Shown piece by piece: positions 45,246 to 55,637 of a stretch of 64,000 nucleotides of DNA. The stretch lies in contig VXAI01000161.1 of NCBI GenBank assembly GCA_013399305.1, positions 1,164,075 through 1,228,074 of the forward strand, written 5' to 3'. Below the pieces are notes generated by a model. That model did no database searches. It was not told the origin of the DNA and saw only the letters and a program-made list of their open reading frames with translations. The position numbers were made by a program, and so were the translations under genes. This stretch comes from Rostratula benghalensis. Its lineage: Eukaryota; Chordata; Aves; Charadriiformes; Rostratulidae. Each line of letters opens with the position of its first letter. Position 1 is the stretch's first letter.

Positions 45246-47396
45246 CTGTGCCTTACATTATTAGGAATCACTGGACTTGAAAGGCGAAAGGGACTCAGCC
45301 TCATCTGCAATATACAGCTGTACATTTCAAGCAGAATTCATACAATTCAACAGTACAGCTGTCCAATCAAAGATCCCTCCACCGTCAAGAGAGGAAGATA
45401 GACACCCATCATAAAATCTCCCATAAAAAATAAAGCACTCTCTGGAAATGCCTTTCTCAGACTTGGTGTAAATTGGCCTCTGGAAGACACTTAGCAGGAG
45501 TTTAAATGACGAGACACATAATTCATACCTGCAGTCTAGGAACAGAATGAAGAATCCCCTGTACTGCTGATTTCAGAAAGTCTTTTGTTGAGCTTCTGCT
45601 CTGCCCCAAACAGTAATCAGGTTCATGTTTTAACCTGTACAATCGTGATGGCTCTCACATCAGCGGAAAAAGATCCAAATTACAGATAGGTTCCAGGTGC
45701 CCATTTTTTTATTGTGTCCTCCCAATGAACCCTCAACAAACTGTGACATACCCCCATGTCGAGTCACTGGGAGAGTGTCATCAGGTCATGTAAAGGCCCC
45801 GAGATGCCACCACCCTGCAATCTGCCCGCTTGCTCCGAGATTCCTTTTAACACAGAGGCAGTAAAAGCAGTCTCTCCTCTCTCCTTACTCGAGGATTACA
45901 CACTCAGCAAAGCTGGTCAGTGCAGCCTGTTAGGGGAAAGCCCGAGACTTGAGTCACTTAATATTTGACACTACATTCATGAAATGAAAATAAAAAGGAG
46001 GCCTGTTCGTTGGGCCAAGGGGGGAAATCTCAGAGTTCACCGGGTGAAAGAGTCAACCGGGGAATTCTCAGAAATACTGATGGACGGGAGGAACAATGGA
46101 ATTTTGAGGTATGGCAGGCCAGGGGCAGCAGGGTTATAAGCAGAAGTAAATGAAGGGAATTTGTGAATTGGCTTTGAGAAAATGGCAGAGATAATAAGGA
46201 CATGACAGCAATAAAAAATACCTTTCTTTTTTTTTTTTTTCACAGTGCTCCCTATGCTGTGAAGTGGGTTGACGATCCATTCGGAAGACACCAAACAAGA
46301 GGGAGAGAAGGAACAGGCATTCTCCTTCTTTCCATAAACTAGTATTTATCCTCTATCTCACAATTAATGGAGAAAACCTTTGCAGGCATTTGCTCCCATC
46401 GCATTAAGTTTTGTTCTGCTTCTGATCTCGGAAATGTGACCAATCTGCAAGCAGGCAATCAGTACCTCGAAGCACCCCACTTATTTTGTTATCAATTATT
46501 ATCATTACAATAACTGCACTGCGTTTTGCTGCAAAAGTAACTTTATATGGCACGAGAAACATTTATGATGTCAAGATAAAGGTTTTAATTTCAATGAACA
46601 TTCCATTTTTAACACAAAAATAAGTTAAATAAGACTGAAAATTTTTGGCATTAGAGAAAAAAAAAAAACGACAAACCCTGTTTTTGTAGAAGCTTAGAAA
46701 GATGCTTACTACATTTCACTCTAGGTAAAGAAAAAATCATCCAACATTTGTTTTCAGTCATATATAGCCTGGCTCAACTTCCTTGAAACTCTATAGCGTC
46801 CATTAAATTCAAGGAATTTAACGACAATTTAACAAGGAATTTAACAATAGAACTGTATTATTCATCACCTACCTTTCCAATATGAGACAGACCAGAAACA
46901 ATGGAAGGAAAAGAATTCTAATGTGAGTTTCTTGAGTGTGTGGATTAGGACTTTTCATGTTCACAAAGAAACCCAGCAAAACTTTTGATCTGAGAGACTG
47001 TGAACGTTAATGATCAGAAAGAATGTCATGGAGGATTTGTTTATATTTTTAAAACTGTACATAAAAATTATTTATAAAGGAAACAAAATGCAGGCAAGAA
47101 ATGAAAGACATTCTTTGATAAATTAAAAATGTTTGCTTTCTGCTATAACCTAAGAAAGCTAGATGTAAGAGAAGTATATTGTGTGTATGTTCAAAGGCTT
47201 AACAGCATGAGGTATAGAAGCATTTAAAATGGTAACAGCTCAGAAAATAGTATAGGTCTTGAAATTAAATCATCCTAATAAATAAATCATCAAATAAAGG
47301 GAAAACAACAAATTGATATTAGTCTAATACAGGCTTAGCTGAAGTATTAATATCCTCCTTTTTTTTGCCCTCAGAAGGAAACTTGCTTTTAAAACT

Positions 47397-47456
47397 TGAG
47401 TTCCAGTAAATATCTTCAGGTCCAATTGAGTTCTGGTAAATACCTTCAGGTGCAAT
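47397..47456. repeat. 30-bp tandem duplication, two copies
   Basis: Copy 1 at 47397-47426 and copy 2 at 47427-47456 both read TGAGTTCNNGTAAATANCTT, then CAGGTNCAAT, with four mismatches in total. The length is a multiple of three. In the minus-strand open frame at 47324-47659 it reads as HLKVFTRTQL / DLKIFTGTQV. Confidence 0.93.
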
Positions 47457-48459
47457 TCTTCATTGTTTTTGGTCACTCCTAAGGACTCCAGTGATGTCAA
47501 ATCATCCTTAAGATGCCAAACTACAGAGCACCCACTGCGATGTATCTTTGAAATCTGCTCTAATATTTCTGAAAGGAAAATACAGGTTCCAGATCTCTTG
47601 TCTTGTACATCAAGCTTTGCACCAACAGCCTTGGGAAAAGTCCCCTTACTCCTTGACACAAACCCACACTCTGAAGTGGCAGCTGCACAGTTTCTTCCAT
47701 GTCTGGAAGAAGCCCATGTGCCACCCTACAATAGTATGTAAGCCCCTAATACACGAGAAGGAAAAGATGACCCATTTATGTGCAACTGACTGAACACAGG
47801 ATTTCACAGGAATTTTCCCAGGAGACACAGGTGAACATAGGGCACAGTCTTCAGGAGAACATGTCCTCCTAAAAAAAGGAAATCATAAGAATAAGAAAAA
47901 TCCCAGCTTCCCAGTTCCTACCAGAAGATAATTTTCCTCACATTATACTGCTGGTAGGAAATTTCACATCATTTGTCTTTTCTGTATACTTCATACCAGC
48001 TTTTATTTTTCCACATAACCTCTATTCACAGAACTCCTGTGACCCTTCTTGCTCCCACTGTCAGGCTTCTAATTGTCTGTACTGAAACTATTCTAATTAG
48101 ATGGTGAGTTCTGTAGGGTGTGGATCTTGTCTAATTGTTTGTTTTATAACACTGTGAATGTATATTATTTATACTATTAATAAAACTCTCACCCTGTGCT
48201 TTATTATGCTTCTCACAGATAAATTGTTAGGCACCTTGTTTTCAGCCTGCTTTCTAAATCAAACAAAGCTTATATTATCAAGGGTATGAATATCCCCACG
48301 CATATTTGTACTCTTAAAATTTCAGACCCCTCTGTCCAAGTTTAGCTACGTTCCCCTAAAACTGGGAATGAGCTCAGAGATAAACACCAATTATTGTGCT
48401 TCACGAAAATAGGTATGTTGAAGATATTATTTCCCTGAGAAAAAAAAAAACCTGCAGTA

Positions 48460-48984
48460 CATAGAACCATAGAACCATAGAACAGTCCAGGCCCAAAGGG
48501 ACCTCTAGGGTTATGTAGTCTGACCTCCCCATGGTCAGCAGGGACACCCCCAACCAGACCAGGCTGCCCAGGGCCTCCTCGAGCCTCTCCTTGAAGATCT
48601 CCAGGGAAGGGGCCTCAACCACCTCCTTGGGCAACCTCTTCCAGTGTTCCACTACCCTCATTGTAAAGAACTTATTCCTAATACCATATCTAAATCTGCT
48701 CTTCTCCAGCCTGAAGCCATTGCCCCTCATCCTGTCACTGCAGGCTTTTGTAAACAGACTCTCCCCAGCCTTCCTGTAGGACCCTTTCAGGTACTGGAAG
48801 GCTGCTGCCCTGAAGCCTCCTCTTCTCCAGGCTGAACAACCCCAACTCCCTCAGCCTGTCCTTGTAGCAGAGTTGCTCCAGTCCCCTGATCATCTTTGTG
48901 GTCCTCCTCTGGACCCACTCCATGTCCTTCCTATATTGAGGGCTCCAGACCTGCACTCCAGGTGAGGTCTCACATGCTCAGTGC
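48460..48984 (-). mobile_element. CR1 LINE, 525 bp (reverse), a third subfamily
   Basis: The tail on + is an unusual triple CATAGAAC repeat, then CAGGCCCAAAGGGACCTC. The minus strand shows [78 protein letters not shown] and EEALGSLVWLGVSLLTMG. Two frames are needed. The GSLVWLGVSL ending and tail octamer separate it from the other groups. Confidence 0.94.
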
Positions 48985-49145
48985 TTTTGTGTTATCATGA
49001 GACAGCAGATAAGCCCACTACTTACAGCTCAAATCTGAGAGAGGAACATCAATCAGAGCTCACAGATTTCATTTGCCAGAATCAAATATGCATCACACGC
49101 CTATTGAAAAACAGATTCACTGGCTGTGATGCTTGTACAGATATT

Positions 49146-49520
49146 TAAGAACATAAAAGGGGATCCAGTGGGTCATGCCACCAGAGGTCTACTTTGTCAG
49201 GCTGCTCGTTACTGGCACTCGGTGAAGAGCAGAGCAGGGGAGAAACAAAGCAGTATTTCCCCAGAATACTGCCTCCAGCAAGGTATGGATCAGCGACATC
49301 CTGAGCCTGGCACTACGTCTGTGTGCTCAATAGCCCTGCCCCCCTTACAAGGATCTGTTCAATTGCTTTTGGCACTCCTGTAAACATCTGGCATCCATAA
49401 CTTCCCATGGCAAAGGAGTCCCACAGCTCACCTACCTGCTTCACAAAGAAATGTCTTCTTTTGCTTGCCTTGTACTGCCACCTGTTAGTCCTACTATAAT
49501 ACTCCACAGAGATCATTTTT
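49146..49520 (-). mobile_element. Ancient CR1 (turtle/crocodilian-like type), 375 bp, reverse
   Basis: On + the 3' end reads AAGAACATAAAAGGGGATCC, AGTGGGTCATGCCACCAGAG, GTCTACTTTGTCAGGC, which corresponds to 'agaacataagaatggccatactgggtcagaccaaaggtcc'. Further in, TGGCATCCATAACTTCCCAT, GGCAAAGGAGTCCCACAGCT, ACAAAGAAATGTCTTC and TACTGCCACCTGTTAG match the ORF2 C-terminus. The minus strand gives SRTNRWQYKASKRRHFFVKQ, VGELWDS and, after a shift, the ELWNSLP equivalent. Same age class as 15180, different part of the element. Confidence 0.72.
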
Positions 49521-49544
49521 TTTTTTATAAAAAAAAAAAAAAAA
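49516..49544. repeat. T11-AT-A16 palindromic run
   Basis: A T run, then AT, then an A run: self-complementary, able to form a hairpin with near-zero loop, and prone to sequencing error. Confidence 0.9.
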
Positions 49545-49639
49545 GAGCAGCTCTTCCCTAGTTATCCACAACTTGCAACTGTGATTCAAATCACCTTGGC
49601 TATATTCTATCTCAGGTGCTTCCTTCCCAACTGTTCAGT

Positions 49640-49700
49640 GCAAAGATTTAAAAGACATTGGAGCTCCACTGACTTCAGTGAATTATACAGAGGGTTTTCC
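49640..49700. repeat. Possible ancient palindromic repeat scrap
   Basis: TTGGAGCTCCACTGACTTCA then GTGAATTATACAG resembles the 'gagctccattgacttcagtggagttac' centre of an old sauropsid palindromic repeat. Too short to be firm. Confidence 0.3.
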
Positions 49701-50582
49701 AAAGAGGTATATGGCACACAGTACATTAAGTACAGGATTAATTACCCTCTGTGCTGAAATCCAACCACTACCTCCTGTGACATTTTTAATAGTCTATAAT
49801 ATATTTCTGGTAAAATATACAGAGATTCTTATGTATTTTTACACCTTGAACTGATATCAATATGTTAGAGATAATTCAGGTTTGAAAAGAATGTTACAAA
49901 CATTCAACAAAACTCTTTTTACCTGATTCAAATAAGCTTCTGATATTTGCTACCCAAGGAACAGAAAGAAAAATGAAAGAGCAAACACCTTTCACCTTTT
50001 CATCAGGGCACGACGTTTTAAAGGAAAAGCAAGCAGTATGATAAACAAAGCGATGGGGCTGGGGTAGCTTACCACCATTTCCAGGCTAAGTTCCAAGTCC
50101 TTTCTATCTATAATCGAGTTCCAATCCAAGTACATGTTTGCCTCATTTCCTTTGGATCTGACAAACTTAAGTATGGGAAAGGCAAGGGCTTATTTTTTCA
50201 TTTTCACTTTGATGAAAGCATTCTTGCTTTTCACGCAGTTTTCAGATCAGATCAATTGTTTTATTTTTCTAAAATGCCAAGACCAGCATAGCTAGGAGGA
50301 AACTTATGCAGGAAAAGAATGAGCTGTTGCTTCTGTACTTATTGTACAATGTCACTTGCTTTTTTCATGTGTTCTATCAGTTCTAGTCTATCCCACGCTC
50401 TCTAAAGCTTTCTTTCAGAAAGGAGAAACTGCAGTAATTATGGCAAAAGATGTCAGGGTACAGCACAACTATTCTTTGCACCACAGCTCAAGGAGTATGG
50501 CATTATTTTGTCACATACCTCTTAAACATATGTGTTCTGCGATTTGTCTTACATCAAAAACCACTTCTTAATGCCACGCGAT

Positions 50583-50603
50583 AAAAAAAAAAAAAAAAAA
50601 AAA
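50583..50603. repeat. Poly-A run (21 A)
   Basis: A homopolymer after CACGCGAT. No retrocopy seen. Confidence 0.9.
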
Positions 50604-51308
50604 GGAGTTTAAAAGACATCATCAGTAGCTGTGAGTCACTTAGTTTGGAAATAAATCTACAATTTTCCATCAGAGTAGAAGCATCTTTTGAATACCAAGG
50701 CCAAACATACAATACTCGATAGGCATGGTGCTTGCTATGCCCTTTACTGGCAGATTGATTTTCATGTTCTGACTAAACTGGCAGTTAGCAACGTTACTCT
50801 GCCGGCTGGATAGCAGTGCTGGCCCAATTAGAAAACACAGTCAATGAATAGGTCAGGCAGCCAGGGTCCCAGATATTCTAAGCAAGACTAGGCCCTTCAG
50901 TTTGAGAAACTTTCTGCTGACCTTTTCCTCATCATAGGTGACCCACCATAAAAACACGTCAAAACCTTGTGCAGAAACAAAACAGAAAATAAACTGCGAC
51001 TTACCCAAATAAGCAAACCACTTAAGGAAACTTGCTGAGGAGTTGTTAGCATAGGAGAGAAAATAAAATGGCTTATAGGGGGATTCCTGATTTCCCCATG
51101 AATGTGCCCTGTACTGCTTGATGGCTGCGGGTAGATGGTTTTGGGGTAGCCTGTGCTAATCAGGCACATCACAATCAGGTATATTTTGAAGGCCTGGAAC
51201 CATTAAAAGTAGTAAACGGTGTGGTTGTGTTAGTTAGCCCACTGAGCTTTCTGTATAAACACAGGTCGTTTTTAGTTTTGGCATGATCTCACTTTTAAAA
51301 AGTAGTGC

Positions 51309-51344
51309 ATATATATATATATATTTNATATATTTATAATATAC
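51309..51344. repeat. (AT)n microsatellite with an unresolved base
   Basis: ATATAT run, then ATTTNATATATTTATAATAT with N at 51327. Length and base are unreliable. Confidence 0.85.
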
Positions 51345-54149
51345 AAATAATTCCACATGGATCTGAAGTTATGCAATCTGAAAGCAGTCAGCAGAGATTT
51401 CTCAGCCTATGATATATACGTAGCAGATGAATCTATGGATCAGGAAAGAATTACAAACACCCATGTAGTACACTGCATAAATGGCTGTGCTTTTAAACTT
51501 AAAGGGGGCAGGTGTTTTTTCTTTCTTTTTTGCTATCAAAGAGTGAGTTCTATTCTGAAGGCACAGTATTAGCACTAGAGCTGTGAAATCTAGTATTCAC
51601 GACACATAAAATGCACGCCTTTGGAGACAAATTTCCCACCACTTCCAAATAAACAACAAACCCCTCTTGGACTTTTCAAAGTCCTTGGATCTTTCCTGGA
51701 GACTACTGATCTTCTTTACTCAAGACAGATCTCTCTGTGACACACCAGTGAGGGCTTTATTGTCATAAACACAGCTTTTCAATATCACTGTTATCTTCAT
51801 CAAAAAACACCTTGGCTATGCCTTTTTGCAAAGTCCCCTCTTGTTCAGAAATGCCTCTCCTTACTCCGTGAAACCTTTCATCACTGGTGTTTCTTCTAGC
51901 ATTATCCAATTTTACTTTTGTGTTTGATCTTGAACCTGGCTGGACTTAGTGCTGTATGTGAGCAAGAACAGTTCTCAGCTTTTTACTCTGCCCCAGGACC
52001 TCAGTTTCCCAGCTCCCACGGTTGAGTCTTTCCTTGTGGTCTTTGCAACACTGCAGCCTTTATAAGAGGTGGGATTATTTTTCTCTCCATTCCCGTGCTA
52101 ACTTGATGGTTTCAGGTCCATCCAGAACTGTAACTGAAACCCCATGAAGGTACTGAAGACTCTGGGTGGGATGTGCCTGAGGCACGGCGTAGGCACATCT
52201 GAAATCTGCTTGCTCACACTACAGAAGCTACTTATTTAGCATCTGTATATAACACATCATCACCACAGGGAAAGCTAGTTTAAAATCATAAATGTCAAGA
52301 CATAATTAACTTAAAGGTCAGGTTTAATTACAGTTGTTGAAACTGAAATATACTAATTACCATTACTATGTCAGAAAATTTCTTAAAACGATTTGAAATG
52401 TTTTGTTGGTGCCCGTGCTTTTCCATAATTGACATCTTTTGTTCCATGATGGAGATGTTTCAATGGGCTTTTTTTTTTTCACTAACTTTGAAGCAGAGAG
52501 AGAACAAAACAGAAAACTGATGAACAAAGCACCACCACCAAAGCTCAACAAAACCTGTTCTCTGTGTTATGATATTATTAATTACTTTCTTGTAATTGGC
52601 ACTTGAGATAATCATTTAGATAATGGAACTATTTGGAGAGTCTGGTGCCTGGATGAAACAGATTTTACTGTGTGGCTTTTAGGTTTAATGACAAAACAAA
52701 TCAATAAGTGAAACAGACTGGTGAGAAAGTAACTCAATAACTGAAAAATTTGCTTTACCTGTAGGCTTTTCCAAGGATTCTACTGGGAATACTTATTGAC
52801 TCACATAAGTATTTTAGTTCTCTCTTTCCCCCAAGGTACAGAAAGTTTGAATGCTGTGATTTCATTTTCTCTTCTGTTACCTAGTGTTTACTCTCCCCTC
52901 CTCACCACAGCCAGGATTTCCAGCTTACCTTTTCCTATACTTCTGGCAGAGCGAAAGACACCATTTTTTTCCTGAAGGAGCCGTTCCCAGTTAGGTAGAA
53001 CGCAGCAGAGAAAAGGTAACGCTATATAAAGTTGAATTCCTCACAATAACATAGATTTTAGCTACTGTACAGCCTCTGTGAAAGAAATCCATATGTCTAA
53101 AAGTGAATATAAGAGATGACTCCCAACGAATACACCGTTAGCTGATGAAAAGAGGCTATCAAATGTGCTGATAAAAGAGACATACCCGTTTATTAAGTTT
53201 TGTTCATCCTGCTGAACCTGAGGTGCTGGGCTGTAATAGCAGCCTGGGTCCTGCAAAGGGTGCCAGTGCCCTCCCAAATGTAAAAATCACCCAAAAAACA
53301 GCAAAGTCTTATGCCTCCGGAGAAAATATTTCTACCAGGGGAGCCGGTAGCTCCCTGTCCTTTTCCCCTCTCCTCTTTCACAAGCCCCAGCGCTCGGAGT
53401 TTCACGCACAGCAACAGAAAAGAGCTCAAAAGTCTGAATATACTGAATATACACATCAGCTGAAAGACACAGAGAAGGACAGCCTCAGGTACACAACACA
53501 AGTAGCCAAGAAGAGCAGCTGGTGGTTCAGAAACCATCCAAAATACACCAAAAAAAAGCCATGACTGTGCCCCAGCTGAAGGCAAACAAAGTAAGGGAGT
53601 TTGTGCCACCCTGCATCTCAATAAAGGGGAAAGAATGGCATTTAATTAGAGTTCCCTGCCTCTCAGGTACTGATGACATTGAAGTCAGTGTGGACATAAG
53701 GCATTAAAGCTGGCAGCACCCAGAAAAGTCTCTTATTTAAGATATACAGCTGACTGTTAGAGAAAAGTGAAAATTTATTAAAGGCTTCCATCTGGCAGAA
53801 TGTATCATTAGTATTCAAACTGATAGCAGCAGCGATTTAAATTTAATAATCCAAGTGGAGATATGCATCAAAAAAGAATTCCTCTAAAATATGTCTAATA
53901 GCAATAACTGACTTCTTTATTATAGTCTGCCTGTGAAAAATGCCAGATATCAAAGAATAAGACATCAAATGTTAATTTCAGTGTGTTCTTCCAGTTGAAG
54001 CTCGCATTAAAATAATATACTCGGTATGAATCAAGTAGCACAGACAGTACCTGCTGTTTGTACCTTCCTTCAGCAAGATGTGAAAGAGTAGGACCCAGAA
54101 AAACCAAGGAAATTTCCCTTAGATGAAGGAAGGTCGTATTGACAGTAGG

Positions 54150-54545
54150 TGTCCAGGCTCTGGCATTGGGGGCGGCCTCTGTGAGGAGAGGTAGAGGCTG
54201 CCCCAGCCTGGACTCAACTGGTTCCAGACAATTCCAACTGACCCACCACAGGACAGAAATAAACCCACCAGCCAGCTGGGGAAATTAACTTAAGAAAAGG
54301 TGAAATGCTGTCCAGGAGAGAGGAGCAAGTTTAACACCCAAAAAAAAAAACGAGTGAGAAACAGCCCTGTGAACACCAAGGTCAGAGAAGATGGGAGGAG
54401 GTTCTCCAGGTGCTGGATCAGATATTCTCCTGCAGCCAACGGAAGAGACCAAGGTGGTGCAGGTACTTCCCTGTAGTCAGCGGAGAGGGACATGCCAGAG
54501 GAGATGTCCATGCTGTAGCCCAGGAGGTGTCACCCACGAGAATGC
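54150..54545 (+). mobile_element. LTR fragment of the avian endogenous retrovirus family (forward)
   Basis: Ordered matches to the same bird-wide LTR family as 20655-21220, but a different portion and opposite strand: TTAAGAAAAGGTGAAATGCT, CCAGGAGAGAGGAGCAAG, GAGTGAGAAACAGCCCTGTG, AACACCAAGGTCAGAGAAGA, GGTTCTCCAGGTGCTGGATC and GATATTCTCCTGCAGCC. An A11 run sits at about 54341-54351. No internal retroviral genes adjoin. It runs almost directly into the CR1 that follows, so the junction is a truncation or nested insertion. Confidence 0.68.
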
Positions 54546-54564
54546 TGTCCACGAGCAGCTCTAC

Positions 54565-54912
54565 TCTTTTACTCCACTCTGATGATACCTCACATAGAGT
54601 ATTGTGCCCAGATCTGGAGGCCCCGACATAAGGACATAGACCTGTTGGAGCGGGTCCAGAGGAGGCCACAGAGACGATCAGGAGGCTGGAGCACCTCTCC
54701 AATGAACACAGGCTGAGTGAGTTGAGGTTATTCAGATTGGAGAAGACTCTGGGGAGACATTATAGCAGCCTTCCAGTATCTGGAATTATTCCAGTATCTC
54801 CCTGTGATGAGCTTTTTCATCCTAATTTATCTCCATGTTCTGTTGACAAGGTGGAGCAAGAGATTGGCTGGAAGCCATCACAGAGGTGTTACCTAATCAT
54901 ATAATTTCATGG
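54565..54912 (+). mobile_element. Diverged CR1 LINE with internal deletion (forward)
   Basis: Begins TGATGATACCTCACATAGAG (RPHLEY-like), then TATTGTGCCCAGATCTGG, GGAGCGGGTCCAGAGGAGG, GCTGGAGCACCTCTCC, TGAGTGAGTTGAGGTTATTC and TTCCAGTATCTGG to 54783. Most of the ORF2 C-terminus is then missing. A 3' UTR-like piece resumes near 54842 (GGTGGAGCAAGAGATTGGCT, then CAGAGGTGTTACC) and ends with a degenerate ATAATTTCATGG. It faces the next CR1 tail to tail, 31 bp apart. Confidence 0.8.
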
Positions 54913-54943
54913 GGAGCACATTCTCTGAAATAGTACTTATGTG

Positions 54944-55637
54944 TCATAGAATCATCTAGGTTGGAAGGAACCTTTAAGATCATCTAGTCCAACCATCAAC
55001 CTAACCCTGATAAAAAAACATCACTAAACCATGTCCCCAAGCACCATGTCAACCTACCTGTGGAATATCTCCAGGGATGGTGTCTCAACCACTTCCCTGG
55101 GCAGCCCATTCCAAAGCATGATAACCCTTTCAGTGAAAAAAATGTTCCTGATATCCAGTCTGAAACTCCCCTGGTGCAACTTGAGGCCATTTCCTCTTGT
55201 CCTGTCGTCTGTGGCTTGGGAGAAGAGACCGACCCCCCTGGCTACACCCTCCTTTCAGGGAGTTGTAGAGAGTGAGGAGGTCTCCTCTCAACCTCCTTTC
55301 CTCCAGGCTGAACACCCCCAGCTTCCTCAGCCTCCCCTCATGAGACTTGTTCTCCAGATCCCTCACCAGTTTTGTTGCCCTTCTCTGGACCCTCTCAAGC
55401 ACCTCAATGTCTTTTTTGTGGTGAGGGGCCCAAAACTGGACACAGCACTTGAGGTGCTGCTGCCTCACCAGTGCTGAGTAGAGGGGGACGATCACCTCCC
55501 GATTCCTACTCCCCACGCTGTTCCTTATCCAGGCCAGGATGCTGTTGGCCTTCTTGGCCACCTGGGCACACTGCTGGCTCACGTTCAGCCCAGAGTCAAC
55601 CAACATCCCTAGGCTCTTTTCTGCCAGGAGGCTGCAA
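54944..55637 (-). mobile_element. CR1 LINE, 694 bp (reverse), long ORF2 C-terminus
   Basis: A minus-strand frame at 55130-55654 carries [100 protein letters not shown] and [18 protein letters not shown]. The frame is open for about 170 codons and then shifts near 55200. The 3' part encodes the [22 protein letters not shown] C-terminus, then a tail on + of TCATAGAATCATCTAGG. A CR1 subfamily distinct from the NLVWWEVSLP group, with the AACCATCAACCTAACCC 3' UTR. Confidence 0.95.

Larger units (their letters stand above)
43841..48459. other. Unique DNA, 4.6 kb, no gene recognised
   Basis: Contains A21 at 44365-44385, an old repeat scrap at 45150-45245, a less AT-rich stretch at 45730-46560 and the 30-bp duplication at 47397-47456. 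No recognisable exon. Confidence 0.4.
49545..54149. other. Unique DNA, 4.6 kb, no gene recognised
   Basis: Contains an old-repeat-like scrap near 49640-49700, A21 at 50583-50603 and the AT microsatellite with an N at 51309-51344. The 142-codon minus-strand open frame at 53193-53621 has no recognisable domain and is probably chance in a less AT-rich patch. Confidence 0.4.

Noticed and set aside
53193..53621. 142-codon minus-strand open frame
   Set aside because: Low-complexity hydrophobic composition, no recognisable domain, no splice or promoter context; an overlapping + frame is similarly long.
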